This document shows positions 17,848-26,833 of a stretch of DNA of 36,407 nt, in pieces. A program made the position numbers and the translations under genes. Where the stretch lies: NCBI GenBank assembly GCA_031260725.1, contig JAISKZ010000035.1, positions 1-36,407 on the forward strand. Direction: 5' to 3'. This stretch comes from Desulfovibrio sp. Its GTDB lineage: Bacteria > Desulfobacterota > Desulfovibrionia > Desulfovibrionales > Desulfovibrionaceae. Each line of letters begins with the position of its first letter. Position 1 is the first letter of the stretch. The notes beneath the pieces were generated by a model, which worked only from the letters and a program-made list of their open reading frames with translations, ran no database searches and was not told where the DNA came from.

Positions 17848-19116
17848 CTATGCGCCTATCTGCTCCGGCCCGGCCACGCAGCCGGCCACAGCCGAGGCGG
17901 CGGCCACAACAGGGCTGGCAAGATAGACCTCAGAGGAAAGGCTGCCCATGCGGCCTTTAAAATTGCGGTTTGTGGTGGACACAGCCCGCTCGTTGTCGCC
18001 AAGAATTCCCATATGCCCGCCAAGACAGGGGCCGCAGGTGCAGGGCCCCACAATACAGCCCGCATCCATGAAGATTTCTATAAGGCCTTCTCTGAGGCAT
18101 TGTTTCCACACCGTCGGCGTAGAGGGCAGCACAATGCAGCGCACGTTTTTGTCCACTTTCCGGCTGCGCAACAGTTCTGCCGCATCGCGCATGTCGCTGA
18201 TTCTGCCGTTGGTGCAGGAGCCTATGATGACCTGTTGTATGTGCGTATTTTTGACTTCAGAAACCGGTTTGACGTTGGAGGGCAAATGCGGGCATGCCAC
18301 CACAGGCTCACGGCCGGTCACATCTATGGCGACAACCTGATCGTATGGCGCGTCTTTGTCTGCGGCAAGCGAAACGTCAATACCCGGACGTCCGTGTTCG
18401 GCGCAGTAAGCGCGGGTCAGTTCATCCACCGGGAAAAGCCCCGCCTTTCCTCCGGCCTCAATTGCCATGTTGGCCATGGTGAGGCGCCCTTCCACCGGCA
18501 GTCTGTCAATGACTGGGCCGCCGAATTCCAGAGCCTTGTATAGCGCCCCGTCTACGCCGACGGCGCTGATGAGCATGAGTATCAGGTCTTTGGAGCGCAG
18601 CCAGCGGGGCATTGTGCCCGTGTAGTCAACGCGAATGGCCGGCGGCACTTTGAGCCATGTTTCGCCGAGCGCCATGGCCGCCGCAATGTCTGTTGAGCCC
18701 ATGCCTGTGGCAAAGGCTCCCAGACCGCCATATGTGCAGGTATGGCTGTCTGCGCCGACAACCAAATCTCCCGGGCCGACAAGACCCTGTTCCGGCAGGA
18801 AGGTGTGTTCCACGCCACAGGCTCCTCCCTCGTAATAGTGGGTGATATTTTGCTCTTTGGCAAAGGCGCGCGCCGTTTTCACCTGATTGGCGGAGTCAAT
18901 GTCTTTTTGCGGCGTAAAATGATCCATGATCAGGGCTATTTTATTTTTATCAAAAACCCGTTGCGCGTGCATGCCGCGAAAGGATTTGATGGCCAGCGGC
19001 GCTGTTATGTCGTTGGCGAGAACAAGCGAGACGCGGCATTGCACAATCTGTCCGTCGCGCTCCACAATGTCGCTGCTGTGTTTTTGTAAAATTTTTTGCG
19101 TCAGCGTTTTCGGCAT
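17848..19116 (-). CDS. leuC: 3-isopropylmalate dehydratase large subunit
   Basis: LeuC carries the [4Fe-4S] cluster of isopropylmalate isomerase. The 422-residue protein has [30 protein letters not shown] and CTCGPCLGG, giving the three cluster cysteines. The length matches the short HACN-type partner of the short LeuD. AAGGAG lies just before ATG 19116. Confidence 0.97.
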   Translation of the reverse strand: MPKTLTQKILQKHSSDIVERDGQIVQCRVSLVLANDITAPLAIKSFRGMHAQRVFDKNKIALIMDHFTPQKDIDSANQVKTARAFAKEQNITHYYEGGACGVEHTFLPEQGLVGPGDLVVGADSHTCTYGGLGAFATGMGSTDIAAAMALGETWLKVPPAIRVDYTGTMPRWLRSKDLILMLISAVGVDGALYKALEFGGPVIDRLPVEGRLTMANMAIEAGGKAGLFPVDELTRAYCAEHGRPGIDVSLAADKDAPYDQVVAIDVTGREPVVACPHLPSNVKPVSEVKNTHIQQVIIGSCTNGRISDMRDAAELLRSRKVDKNVRCIVLPSTPTVWKQCLREGLIEIFMDAGCIVGPCTCGPCLGGHMGILGDNERAVSTTNRNFKGRMGSLSSEVYLASPVVAAASAVAGCVAGPEQIGA

Positions 19117-19203
19117 GGGTTTCTCCTTACCCTGTTGTAACCATCATTCGGGATGTCAGACTAATTTATAATGGTTAAATGACATAACGAATTTGCCCTG
19201 TAT

Positions 19204-20754
19204 TTACAGAGTGTGCCGAAGGTGCAGCCGCCCGTCTTCATCTTGATATTTTGCCAGTGAATTGAGTGCGTTAACATACGCCCGCGCACTGGCCACCAAG
19301 ATGTCTGGGTGCGCGCCCCGGCCTATGGCGGTGTGTCCATTTTCCTTAAGACGCACGGTCACTTCGCCGAGCGCGTCTGTGCCGCCGGTGATGGCGTTGA
19401 TGGAATATTGTTCCAGCTCTGTTTCACGGCCTACAATCTCTGCAATCACATTGAAGAGCGCGTCAACCGGCCCCGCGCCGAAGCCGGCCCCGCTTTTTGC
19501 CATGCCGTCCACATCCATGATGACTGCGGCTGTAGGCGGCACGCCACCCGCGTCGGAGCTTTGCACACTCACATGCCGCAGGCGGAATCGGTCGGGAATG
19601 CGGTAGATTTCTTCCTGCAGCAGAGCCATAAGGTCGTCGTCATGCAGTGTTTTTTTGCAGTCGGCCAGATGTTTGACCGCTTCAAAAAGTGTATTGAGCT
19701 GATTCTCGTCAAGCTTGCAGCCCATGCTTTCAAATTTGCTGCGCACGGCGTTGCGGCCCGAGTGCTTGCCTATGACAAAGTTGCTCTCTTTGCGCCCCAC
19801 GGACTGCGGTGTCATGATTTCATATGTTTCACGATTTTTAAGCATGCCGTCCTGATGGATGCCGGACTCATGCGCAAAGGCGTTCGCGCCGACGACGGCC
19901 TTGTTGTCGGGGATGGGCATTCCTATGGTCATGGCAAGCAGACGGCAGGAGGGATAGATCTGCTCTGTGACAATGCCGTGGCTCAGGCCGAAGTAGTCCC
20001 TGCGCACGGCAAGCGCCATGACGACTTCCTCAATCGCCGCGTTGCCGGCGCGTTCGCCTATGCCGCACAGCGTCACTTCGGCCTGACGCGCGCCCACCTT
20101 GAGCGCGGCCAGAGTGTTGGCCGCGGCGAGCCCCAGATCGTTATGGCAGTGCACGCTGAATATGGCCTTGTCGCTGTTGGGCGTGTTGTTGATCACGTAG
20201 CTTATCAGCGCTGCATATTCCTCCGGTTGGGCATACCCTACCGTGTCGGGCAAGTTGATCACGCGCGCGCCGGCCTTAATGGCTGTTTCCACAACGCGGC
20301 AGAGGAAGTCGCGCTCGGAGCGGGAGGCGTCTTCAGCGGAAAATTCCACATTATCCGTGCATGCAGCGCTGCATTTGACGCCGGTGCTTATCATTTTGAG
20401 CACGTCTTCGGGACTTTTGCGCAACTTGTGTTTCATGTGCAGTGGCGATGTTGACAGAAACAGGTGGATACGCGGATTTTTCGCGACATTGACGGCTTCC
20501 CAGCAACGGTCAATGTCGCTTTCAAGGCAGCGGCACAGGCCCGCTATCTGCATATCCCCAGCCTCTGAGGCAATAGTCCGCACAGCGGTGAAATCCCCCA
20601 GGCTTGACGCGGGGAATCCCGCTTCCAGCACGTCCACGCCGAGCTTTTCCAGCTGATGGGCGAGACCGAGTTTCTCCTGCAAATTCATGGTGGCGCCGGG
20701 CGACTGTTCGCCGTCACGTAGAGTTGTGTCAAAAAAATAAACATTGTTTTGCAT
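19204..20754 (-). CDS. leuA: 2-isopropylmalate synthase
   Basis: LeuA condenses acetyl-CoA with 2-oxoisovalerate, the committed step of leucine synthesis. The 516-residue protein starts MQNNVYFFDTTLRDGEQSPG, has the metal-binding HCHNDLGLAAANTLAA, and ends in the LeuA dimer/allosteric domain (from about residue 370, with GGTDALGEVTVRL), so leucine feedback is expected. ATG 20754 is chosen because it gives the conserved N-terminus; GAGGGAA precedes it. It heads leuA-leuC-leuD-leuB. Confidence 0.97.
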   Translation of the reverse strand: MQNNVYFFDTTLRDGEQSPGATMNLQEKLGLAHQLEKLGVDVLEAGFPASSLGDFTAVRTIASEAGDMQIAGLCRCLESDIDRCWEAVNVAKNPRIHLFLSTSPLHMKHKLRKSPEDVLKMISTGVKCSAACTDNVEFSAEDASRSERDFLCRVVETAIKAGARVINLPDTVGYAQPEEYAALISYVINNTPNSDKAIFSVHCHNDLGLAAANTLAALKVGARQAEVTLCGIGERAGNAAIEEVVMALAVRRDYFGLSHGIVTEQIYPSCRLLAMTIGMPIPDNKAVVGANAFAHESGIHQDGMLKNRETYEIMTPQSVGRKESNFVIGKHSGRNAVRSKFESMGCKLDENQLNTLFEAVKHLADCKKTLHDDDLMALLQEEIYRIPDRFRLRHVSVQSSDAGGVPPTAAVIMDVDGMAKSGAGFGAGPVDALFNVIAEIVGRETELEQYSINAITGGTDALGEVTVRLKENGHTAIGRGAHPDILVASARAYVNALNSLAKYQDEDGRLHLRHTL

Positions 20755-20790
20755 GATATCTGGTTCCCTCTGGGACGAAAAACAGGGCGT

Positions 20791-20819
20791 ATTGTTAAGA
20801 TAAAATATATTGATTTCAA
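20791..20819 (-). promoter_or_regulatory. Candidate promoter of leuA
   Basis: On the minus strand TTGAAA (20819-20814), a 17-nt spacer and AACAAT (20796-20791) match a sigma-70 promoter moderately. The start would be about 30 nt before the leuA ATG. No Leu-rich leader peptide is seen, so attenuation is not supported. Confidence 0.35.
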
Positions 20820-20887
20820 TTGTGGTATGAAACAGACGGCACTGCAACAACGTTCTTCATCGCGATTACCCCTGACTTCAGATCAGG

Positions 20888-21643
20888 TCAATTGTCCGTA
20901 GGCGACAGGGCGCGCAAAATCTGGCGGTTGCGTCGGGGCAATATGAAAAAGGTATAGACAAGACCTCCTGTAATGTAGATGACGCACAAAAGAAAGCCCA
21001 TAAACCTGGGGAGGGAAATCACGAGCGCGAGAAGGAAAAGAAAAACAAGCATGGCGCGTATGGGATGGGCACGCAACAAGGCATACTCTTTAAAAGAAAA
21101 ATAACGTACGGAACTGATCATCAGCACGCCGGCGCCGATGGTCAGAAACAGAGCCGCATACGGCGTTGCCGGCGTGAGAAAGTCCGGCAGAACAGCGGCG
21201 AAAAAAATAAAGCTCACAGCAGTGCAGCCTCCCGCCGGAATGGGCAGGCCGATGAAGAAGCATTTACCCACAGCCGTACTGCTTATGTTGAAACGCGCGA
21301 GTCTGAGCGCGCCGCACGCAGTGTAGATAAAGGCCGCCGCCACGCCCAGACGGCCGAAATGCTGTAACTGCCATTGCCAGAGCAAAAAGGCCGGTGCAAG
21401 GCCGAAGGCGACCATATCCGCAAGCGAATCATACTGCACGCCGAATTCGCTCGCCGTGTTTGTCAGGCGGGCGACCCTGCCGTCCAGGCCGTCCATGAGT
21501 GCCGCGAGCAGAATTGCCATGCCGGATGTTTCATAGCGACCCTGCACCGCCCACACCATTGCGAGAAAGCCGAAAAACATGCTCAACGTCGTGATCATGT
21601 TGGGCAGCAGGTAAACCCCTTTGTGCGGCTTCTTTTTTTCCAT
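20888..21643 (-). CDS. pssA: CDP-diacylglycerol-serine O-phosphatidyltransferase
   Basis: PssA makes phosphatidylserine from CDP-diacylglycerol and serine. The 251-residue membrane protein has the CDP-alcohol phosphotransferase signature at about 52-74 (DG-R-V-AR, eight residues, G-x3-D-x3-D, all present in DGRVARLTNTASEFGVQYD and SLAD). Several hydrophobic helices follow. It is 12 bp downstream of psd, so both steps of phosphatidylethanolamine synthesis are encoded together. Confidence 0.95.
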   Translation of the reverse strand: MEKKKPHKGVYLLPNMITTLSMFFGFLAMVWAVQGRYETSGMAILLAALMDGLDGRVARLTNTASEFGVQYDSLADMVAFGLAPAFLLWQWQLQHFGRLGVAAAFIYTACGALRLARFNISSTAVGKCFFIGLPIPAGGCTAVSFIFFAAVLPDFLTPATPYAALFLTIGAGVLMISSVRYFSFKEYALLRAHPIRAMLVFLFLLALVISLPRFMGFLLCVIYITGGLVYTFFILPRRNRQILRALSPTDN

Positions 21644-21655
21644 GGCGTTGTTCGA

Positions 21656-22297
21656 TTATCCGCGGCGGACGATGATGCTTTGCCCCGCAAAAACCCGTTC
21701 GCCGATCTGCACCGCGCTAACATAACCCCGCGGCAGATAAAGGTCAACTCGCGAACCAAAGCGTATCATGCCGCAGCGTTGTCCGCGCGCGAGGGCATCG
21801 CCCACTTCCGTGCGGCAGACGATGCGCCGCGCGACAAGGCCGGCTATCTGCACCATGGTCCATGCCAGGCCTTCTGTATCGCGCAGCAAAAGGGCGCAAC
21901 GTTCGTTGTCCGCAGATGCCTTGTCCAGGGATGCATTGAAAAATTTCCCCGGCCAGTAGCGTATTTCTTCCACAGTGCAGTCAATAGGAACGCGGTTGAC
22001 ATGCACATTGAAGAGGTTCATGAAAATGCTGACGCACTGACGCGTCTGTCCGCTGAAAGGATCCGGTCTTTCCGTAATATGCAGAATGCGCCCGTCGGCT
22101 GGGCTAACGGCAATATTCGCGCCTTGGGGGACGACCCGCTCTGGATCCCGAAAAAAATGTATGGTGAAAGCGCAGGAGGCAAGCGAGAGCAGCGCCGCAA
22201 CGCCAAGGCCGAGAAAGGCGAAAACAACGGCCGCAAGCGCTGTCAGGCATATGCAGGGCCAGCCTTCAGGGGCAATGCCGCTGTGTGGTTGACGCAT
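21656..22297 (-). CDS. psd: Phosphatidylserine decarboxylase, short type
   Basis: Psd decarboxylates phosphatidylserine to phosphatidylethanolamine and uses a pyruvoyl group made by self-cleavage. The 213-residue protein has an N-terminal membrane segment (about 13-48), [34 protein letters not shown] and the late [11 protein letters not shown], where Gly-Ser is the expected cleavage site. The length fits the short, archaeal-type PSD. Confidence 0.94.
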   Translation of the reverse strand: MRQPHSGIAPEGWPCICLTALAAVVFAFLGLGVAALLSLASCAFTIHFFRDPERVVPQGANIAVSPADGRILHITERPDPFSGQTRQCVSIFMNLFNVHVNRVPIDCTVEEIRYWPGKFFNASLDKASADNERCALLLRDTEGLAWTMVQIAGLVARRIVCRTEVGDALARGQRCGMIRFGSRVDLYLPRGYVSAVQIGERVFAGQSIIVRRG

Positions 22298-22344
22298 GGC
22301 TTCTCCAATTTATTATAAATAGTTATAAGTGAATACTCCACCTG

Positions 22345-22563
22345 CTAAAGCCGGCGACATCGGCTTCGCCGATACTGAGTGGACGCCTGAGCGTCCGCTT
22401 CGCGGCGTTTCTCAAAGATATTCTGCGTGATTTTCAGGCGGCTGTGAAAGAGGCGGCAGAGTTCTTCCATTTGGATTATCTTGATTTTCAGCCATGCCAG
22501 TCGGCGTTGCGCCGCGTCCGAGGCCATGTAGAGAATATCTGTTGCGCCGCGTGCGGAGCGCAC
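22345..22563 (-). CDS. Hypothetical small protein, doubtful
   Basis: A 72-codon frame opens at GTG 22563 and contains AAQRRLAWLKIKIIQMEELC followed by RLFHSRLKITQNIFEKRREA, which looks like an amphipathic helical, coiled-coil-like protein. Codon use resembles that of nearby genes. There is no clear ribosome site and the 3' end runs through two strong hairpins, so it may be a gene remnant or overlap an RNA element. I recognise no family. Confidence 0.35.
   Translation of the reverse strand: MRSARGATDILYMASDAAQRRLAWLKIKIIQMEELCRLFHSRLKITQNIFEKRREADAQASTQYRRSRCRRL
22359..22398. other. Two adjacent hairpins
   Basis: ATCGGC-TTC-GCCGAT (22359-22373) is a perfect 6-bp stem with a 3-nt loop. GTGGACGC-CTGA-GCGTCCGC (22379-22398) is an 8-bp stem with one G-T pair. 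Five bases separate them. Neither is followed by a T-run on either strand. Confidence 0.5.
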
Positions 22564-22616
22564 TTGGCCACTTTGTATGGACTTACTGCCTTTCGTTAGT
22601 TTTTGTCAAATATGAA

Positions 22617-22645
22617 TACGTTTGGAGAGATTCACTTTCGCAATG
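22617..22645 (+). repeat. Dispersed 29-bp repeat, copy A
   Basis: This segment matches the minus strand of 32824-32852 at 27 of 29 positions, with weaker similarity for about 11 more bases on the CAATG side. It lies 108 bp before the DUF457 gene. Confidence 0.75.
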
Positions 22646-22753
22646 ACTTGAAACTGCTAATCAATTGTTTTTACATGATAAAAATATCAAAAACCTTACG
22701 AAGATGACTCTCTATGCTTGCGACCGGGCGCGTTTTGCCGTTATAAGGCAGGC

Positions 22754-23881
22754 ATGGATCCTCTGACACATGCAGCTTCCGGCGCAGTTGCTATGCTGGC
22801 TCTGCCGCAACGCCCCGCAACCCGTATGGCGCTGCCGCTGGCTGTTCTGGCCGCAGCAGCTCCTGATGTCGACGTTTTTTTAGCTTCTGGGCCGTTGCAG
22901 TTTTTGCTGCTGCACCGCGGCATCACGCATTCGCTTGCGGCTTTGCCCTTGCTGGGCCTTGTGCTCGCCTGCCTCGCCCGGCCGCTCTGGCGCGGGCAAA
23001 CTCCCGGCCATTGGCGTTTTGTCCGTGTGTGGCTTTTTATGAGCGCCATGGCGGCGCTGCATGTATGGCTTGATGTGGTGACAACCTACGGCACCATGAT
23101 TTTTTTGCCCTTTTCCTGCGAGCGCGTACGGTTGAACAGCGTTTTTATTATTGATCCGCTGCTCACTCTGCCTCTGGTATGGGCTGTGCTGCGCTGGCGT
23201 TTGCTGCGCGGACGGATTTTGTTTGTACTTGGCTGGCTGCTGGTTTATCCGGCGCTCGGCACAGGCTTGAACGCGCTGCACACGGCAACAACACAGGAGC
23301 GTCTTGTCGCGGGGGGACGCATGGCAGAGCAGATTACCGTGCTGCCGGACGTCTTTGCCCCTCTGTTCTGGCGGGCGCTTTTTGTCGAAAAAACACCACG
23401 TGGAAGGCTGGTGTTCGAACAGAGCCTTGACGTTCTCGGTCGACCGCGCGGCCCGGAGATCGCGCACAAAGCGGCACCGGATGATATGGTGCGTAGGCTC
23501 GCCAGCGTTTCAACAGTCTGCGGCGTTTTCTTTGACTTTGCCATATTGCCCGTTATTGCCCCGTTGCGCCCGCAGGATGCGCAAGCGCCCGGCGGGCGGG
23601 CGTATCTGCTGCACGACCTGCGCTTCGGCAGCGGCCTTGCTTTTGCGCGCGCGCTGATGGCAATTCGTCCCAATGCCGACATTCCTTTTCAGCTTATGGT
23701 TGAACTTGTCGGCGACGGTCAAAACAGTGCTGACGCTGCCAGCGGGCACATATGGACGGCAGGAGCGCGCCTGGCCGGTGAACGTCTGCGTTTTGCCGAT
23801 AGCGGGCGCGATTCCGGGTGGCAGGCCCCGCGCGCGCCGGCCCCTGCCTCGTTTGCGGCATGGCTTGTCGGCCTGCGCTGA
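22754..23881 (+). CDS. DUF457/YdjM-like membrane-bound metal-dependent hydrolase
   Basis: The 375-residue inner-membrane protein begins MDPLTHAASGAVAMLAL. Its conserved polar residues in the N-terminal half, APDVDVF, HRGITHSL and HVWLDVVTTYGT, are the metal-binding pattern of the YdjM/DUF457 family. Several hydrophobic helices (about 25-190) are followed by a soluble C-terminal part. The substrate in this family is not known. ATG 22754 is chosen because the family starts MDxxTH and AAGGCAGG lies just upstream. Confidence 0.85.
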   Translation: MDPLTHAASGAVAMLALPQRPATRMALPLAVLAAAAPDVDVFLASGPLQFLLLHRGITHSLAALPLLGLVLACLARPLWRGQTPGHWRFVRVWLFMSAMAALHVWLDVVTTYGTMIFLPFSCERVRLNSVFIIDPLLTLPLVWAVLRWRLLRGRILFVLGWLLVYPALGTGLNALHTATTQERLVAGGRMAEQITVLPDVFAPLFWRALFVEKTPRGRLVFEQSLDVLGRPRGPEIAHKAAPDDMVRRLASVSTVCGVFFDFAILPVIAPLRPQDAQAPGGRAYLLHDLRFGSGLAFARALMAIRPNADIPFQLMVELVGDGQNSADAASGHIWTAGARLAGERLRFADSGRDSGWQAPRAPAPASFAAWLVGLR

Positions 23882-23917
23882 AGTATATCCTGATCTGTCA
23901 TGCAGTATAATAACAAT

Positions 23918-23932
23918 TTATAATCATAATAA
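23918..23932. promoter_or_regulatory. Fur/PerR-like palindrome upstream of the GT4 gene
   Basis: TTATAATCATAATAA differs at one position from the PerR-type 7-1-7 consensus TTATAATnATTATAA. It sits in an AT-rich gap 54 bp before the glycosyltransferase start. In AT-rich DNA such a match may arise by chance. Confidence 0.3.
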
Positions 23933-23985
23933 AATCATAACAGTTGCGATTGCCGGCGGCGGCTTGGGTATGGTTAAAAATACAG

Positions 23986-25077
23986 ATGCGTCAACAAAAG
24001 CTGAACATTCTTTTTTTTATGGAAGACCTTTGCTACGGGGGCACGCAGCGCCAGACTCTGGAACTGGCCTGCCGGCTGGACAGGAAGCGTTTCACCCCGG
24101 CAATGCTGACGCTCACCGGCCCGACAGATATGGACGAGGCGGCCCGCGAGGCCGACATTGTCGTGCACCATCTCGGCAGGAGCCTGAAGCCCGCGCCGTT
24201 GTTTTTTCTGCGTCTTTGCAGGGCGCTGCAAGAGCGCAAGCCGGATATTCTGGTTCCCTGCACAGCCCTGCCCAATATATGGGGAAGGATCTGGGGGCGC
24301 CTTTTGCGTGTGCCGGTTGTTGTCGGCACATGCCGGGGCGGCGGCGGTCCGGCGCGCCAGCACGAGCGACTGCTCTGGCGGCTGACGCATCATTTAATTT
24401 GTAATTCAGCAGCACTATATCAGAAACTTCAAGGTATTGGCGTTCCTGTGCGGCATGTCAGCTGTGTCGCGAACGGAGTGGACGTTGACCATTTTGTTCC
24501 GGGCGCTCTTCCTTCTTCCGGGCGGGAGCCTGTAATTTTGTGTGTGGCGCGTCTGGCTCGCGACAAAGATCATCTGACATTGCTGCGGGCTTTTTCGCAG
24601 CTTTTGCAGACACAGCCCAAGGCGCGTTTGCGCATTGTGGGGGACGGCGGGGAAGCCGCAACGCTCCGCGCTTGGGCTGAACGCCATGCGGCAGGAGCAC
24701 GGGTTGATTTTTTCTCTGGCAGTGCGGATATGCGCGGGCATTATGCGGCGGCCCGCGTGTTTGCGCTCTCTTCTGTGCGGGAAGGTCTGCCCAACGTGAT
24801 TCTGGAGGCAATGTCATGCGGCCTGCCTGTCTGCGCGACGGCGGTGGGCGGTACCCCCGCGCTGATTCAGGAGAATGTGAACGGTCTGCTCTCGCCTGCC
24901 GGCGACGCGTCGTCGTTGGCCCGCAACTGTGTGCGTCTGCTCGCCGACCCGTCGCTGTGTGACGTGATGGGCCGTGCGGGCAGGGAACTGGTGGTGCGGG
25001 ATTTTTCCTTTACAGCCATGGTTGAGGCGCATCAGCGGATTTTTGTCCGGTTGTGGGAAGCGTATGGACAAGGTTAG
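23986..25077 (+). CDS. GT4-family glycosyltransferase
   Basis: The 363-residue protein has the GT-B layout. The N-terminal acceptor half starts LNILFFMEDLCYGGTQRQTL; the C-terminal nucleotide-sugar half has ILCVARLARDKDHLTLLRAF and the E-x7-E motif in REGLPNVILEAMSCGLPVCA. There is no signal peptide, so it is cytoplasmic or membrane-associated. Sugar and acceptor are unknown; envelope glycan or glycolipid is likely from its neighbours. The start at ATG 23986 has no good ribosome site; TTG 23944 in the same frame would add 14 residues. It overlaps the next gene by 14 bp. Confidence 0.88.
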   Translation: MRQQKLNILFFMEDLCYGGTQRQTLELACRLDRKRFTPAMLTLTGPTDMDEAAREADIVVHHLGRSLKPAPLFFLRLCRALQERKPDILVPCTALPNIWGRIWGRLLRVPVVVGTCRGGGGPARQHERLLWRLTHHLICNSAALYQKLQGIGVPVRHVSCVANGVDVDHFVPGALPSSGREPVILCVARLARDKDHLTLLRAFSQLLQTQPKARLRIVGDGGEAATLRAWAERHAAGARVDFFSGSADMRGHYAAARVFALSSVREGLPNVILEAMSCGLPVCATAVGGTPALIQENVNGLLSPAGDASSLARNCVRLLADPSLCDVMGRAGRELVVRDFSFTAMVEAHQRIFVRLWEAYGQG

Positions 25078-25492
25078 TCGGAAGCGTTTGATTGCGGCCC
25101 GGTTCGTGATCACGGCATTTTTTTGCCTCGCGCCGGGCGCTGCGCCGGCGGCGGATGCGGCGTATGAAGTGACGGAACTCTGGACGGGCGCGCTTTTTAC
25201 ATCCACGTACAGGGTTGGTCTGTGTTTTTCCACCCAAGGCGCCGTGCGGGGCGTTGTGCTGTTGCGTTTGAGCAACGGCAAGATAGACGTGTACCATATT
25301 GTCGGCACGGTGCATGACAATGATATTGAAGCCGCGCATTCGTCCGGACACAGCTTCAAGGGGCGTCTTGTCGCGCCGGACAAGGCAGAAGGAATCGTCA
25401 CACTGAAAAATGGTGCCAAAATAGAACTGGAAGGCAGGCGTGAACAGAATGTCGCGCTCGTGCCGGAAGACTGCGCGCCTGTGCCGGAATAA
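25064..25492 (+). CDS. Small exported protein of unknown function
   Basis: The 142-residue protein has a signal peptide: basic MDKVSRKRLIAAR, then a hydrophobic core, with likely cleavage near AAPAADA. The mature part, with VTELWTGALFTSTYRVGLCF, LLRLSNGKIDVYHIVGTV and HSSGHSFKGRL, looks all-beta, perhaps a small barrel or lipocalin-like fold. I recognise no named domain. ATG 25064 lies inside the 3' end of the GT4 gene, implying translational coupling and a joint task in the envelope. Confidence 0.75.
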   Translation: MDKVSRKRLIAARFVITAFFCLAPGAAPAADAAYEVTELWTGALFTSTYRVGLCFSTQGAVRGVVLLRLSNGKIDVYHIVGTVHDNDIEAAHSSGHSFKGRLVAPDKAEGIVTLKNGAKIELEGRREQNVALVPEDCAPVPE

Positions 25493-25531
25493 CGGCACGC
25501 GCACAAACAAGCCCATGTCATTGGGAGGGGT

Positions 25532-26725
25532 ATGATTCTGTTGTGGCTGTTGCCGGCTGTTGCGCAGGTTGTTTTTCTTCTGCTTCTAGCCCGCGCAGGG
25601 CGCGGGCTGGCTGTGAAAGAGGCGCTGGATCGCGCGGCCGACTCGGCTGTTCCGGAAGACAGGTGGCCGGGCGTCGGTCTTGTCATTCCCGTCGCGGGCG
25701 CGCATCCGCGCATGGCCGATGCTTTGAAAAGCCTGCTTGGGCAGGACTATCCCTGTCTGTTGCCCGTGCTCGTGACTGCGACAGATAAGGAACCTGCAGC
25801 AGCGCTGATACGCGATCTACAAAAAAATTTTCCTGCCGCGCGTCATGTTGTATCCGGGCAGGCGCAAGGCTGCGGTCAGAAGAATCACAATAGTCTGAGC
25901 GGCGTAGCAGCCTTAGGAGAGGAGGCGGATGTGCTTGTTTTTTGCGACAGTACGCATTTGGCCCGTCCGGATTTTCTCCGCTCTCTTGTGGGACCCATTG
26001 CGCGTGGAGAGGCTGAATTTTGCACGGGCTATCATCTTGTGCGGCCGCGCGACGCACGGCCCGTCACTCTGGCCTATGCGCTTTGCGTGCTGTTGATGCG
26101 TCTTTTGCAGGCGCTTGCGCCCTTCACCCAGCCTTGGGGCGGAGCCATGGCCATGAGCCGTGCCGCTTTTATGCGCTGTTCTGTTGCTGAACTCTGGGCG
26201 CGTAATGTGGTGGACGACTGCTCGCTGGCCGGGGTTTTGCCGGCCTGCGGCGCACGCGTGCGTTTGTGCCCTTGCGCACTGCTGGCGACAGAGACCATTG
26301 CGTACCCGCTGCCGGTCTGGCGGGCCTGGATGAACCGGCAGGTGCTTTTTCTCAAATTTTGTGTTCCGGAGCAGTGGCTTTTACTCGGTCTGATGGCTCT
26401 GTGCATGCTTTTGCCGCTTTGCTGCACCGTTGCGGCCTTGTTTGCCGCTTTACTGCACCTCATGCCGGAAGCGGCCGTGCCGGCCTTGCTGCATCTGGCG
26501 GCGCTCACGGGCATTCTTTATGTCTGGCGGGGCTTTTTGCTAACGCCTGTGCCGATCCTGCCCTGGCTCTGGGCTTTTGTTTACGCGGTCTGCATGTTCG
26601 CGTATGTGTATGCGGCCGGCCTGACGGCAAAGGGCATTGTGTGGCACGGCATTGACTACACTGTCGGCCGCGGCGGCACGGTGCTCGCCACGCGGCATGG
26701 TCAGCAACAGGGCCCGCCTGTGTGA
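25532..26725 (+). CDS. Membrane GT2/GT21-like glycosyltransferase
   Basis: The 397-residue protein has an N-terminal membrane helix (about 1-22), a GT-A domain with VGLVIPVAGAHPRM, the DxD-like FCDSTHLARPDFL and VVDDCSLAGVL, then WRAWMNRQ in the place of the QxxRW-like motif, and three or more C-terminal membrane helices (about 282-375). This layout is that of ceramide-glucosyltransferase-like (GT21) enzymes, including the hopanoid HpnI group, so a lipid acceptor is likely. GGGAGGGG precedes ATG 25532. Identity of the product lipid is not clear. Confidence 0.82.
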   Translation: MILLWLLPAVAQVVFLLLLARAGRGLAVKEALDRAADSAVPEDRWPGVGLVIPVAGAHPRMADALKSLLGQDYPCLLPVLVTATDKEPAAALIRDLQKNFPAARHVVSGQAQGCGQKNHNSLSGVAALGEEADVLVFCDSTHLARPDFLRSLVGPIARGEAEFCTGYHLVRPRDARPVTLAYALCVLLMRLLQALAPFTQPWGGAMAMSRAAFMRCSVAELWARNVVDDCSLAGVLPACGARVRLCPCALLATETIAYPLPVWRAWMNRQVLFLKFCVPEQWLLLGLMALCMLLPLCCTVAALFAALLHLMPEAAVPALLHLAALTGILYVWRGFLLTPVPILPWLWAFVYAVCMFAYVYAAGLTAKGIVWHGIDYTVGRGGTVLATRHGQQQGPPV

Positions 26726-26833
26726 AATCCTACGGATTTCCCCCTACGCGGCCAGATTTGCTTCTCCTTCGACTTTCTGTTACCTAGAATAGCCTGACCA
26801 TGTGTATTCCCAGCCGCTATTGAAGAAGTGCGC

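Larger units (their letters stand above)
22298..22753. other. Gene-poor region between psd and the DUF457 gene
   Basis: No recognisable gene lies in this 456-bp divergent gap. It holds two adjacent strong hairpins (22359-22398), a doubtful 72-codon minus-strand ORF (22345-22563), one copy of a dispersed 29-bp repeat (22617-22645) and an AT-rich stretch (22645-22700) that may hold promoters for the plus-strand genes. Confidence 0.6.

Noticed and set aside
19309..20454. 381-codon plus-strand frame opposite leuA
   Set aside because: It is a mirror of the leuA coding strand in GC-rich DNA; leuA is certain and the antisense product resembles no protein.
20755..20887. Leucine attenuator upstream of leuA
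   Set aside because: No short frame with a run of Leu codons and no terminator/antiterminator pair is seen.
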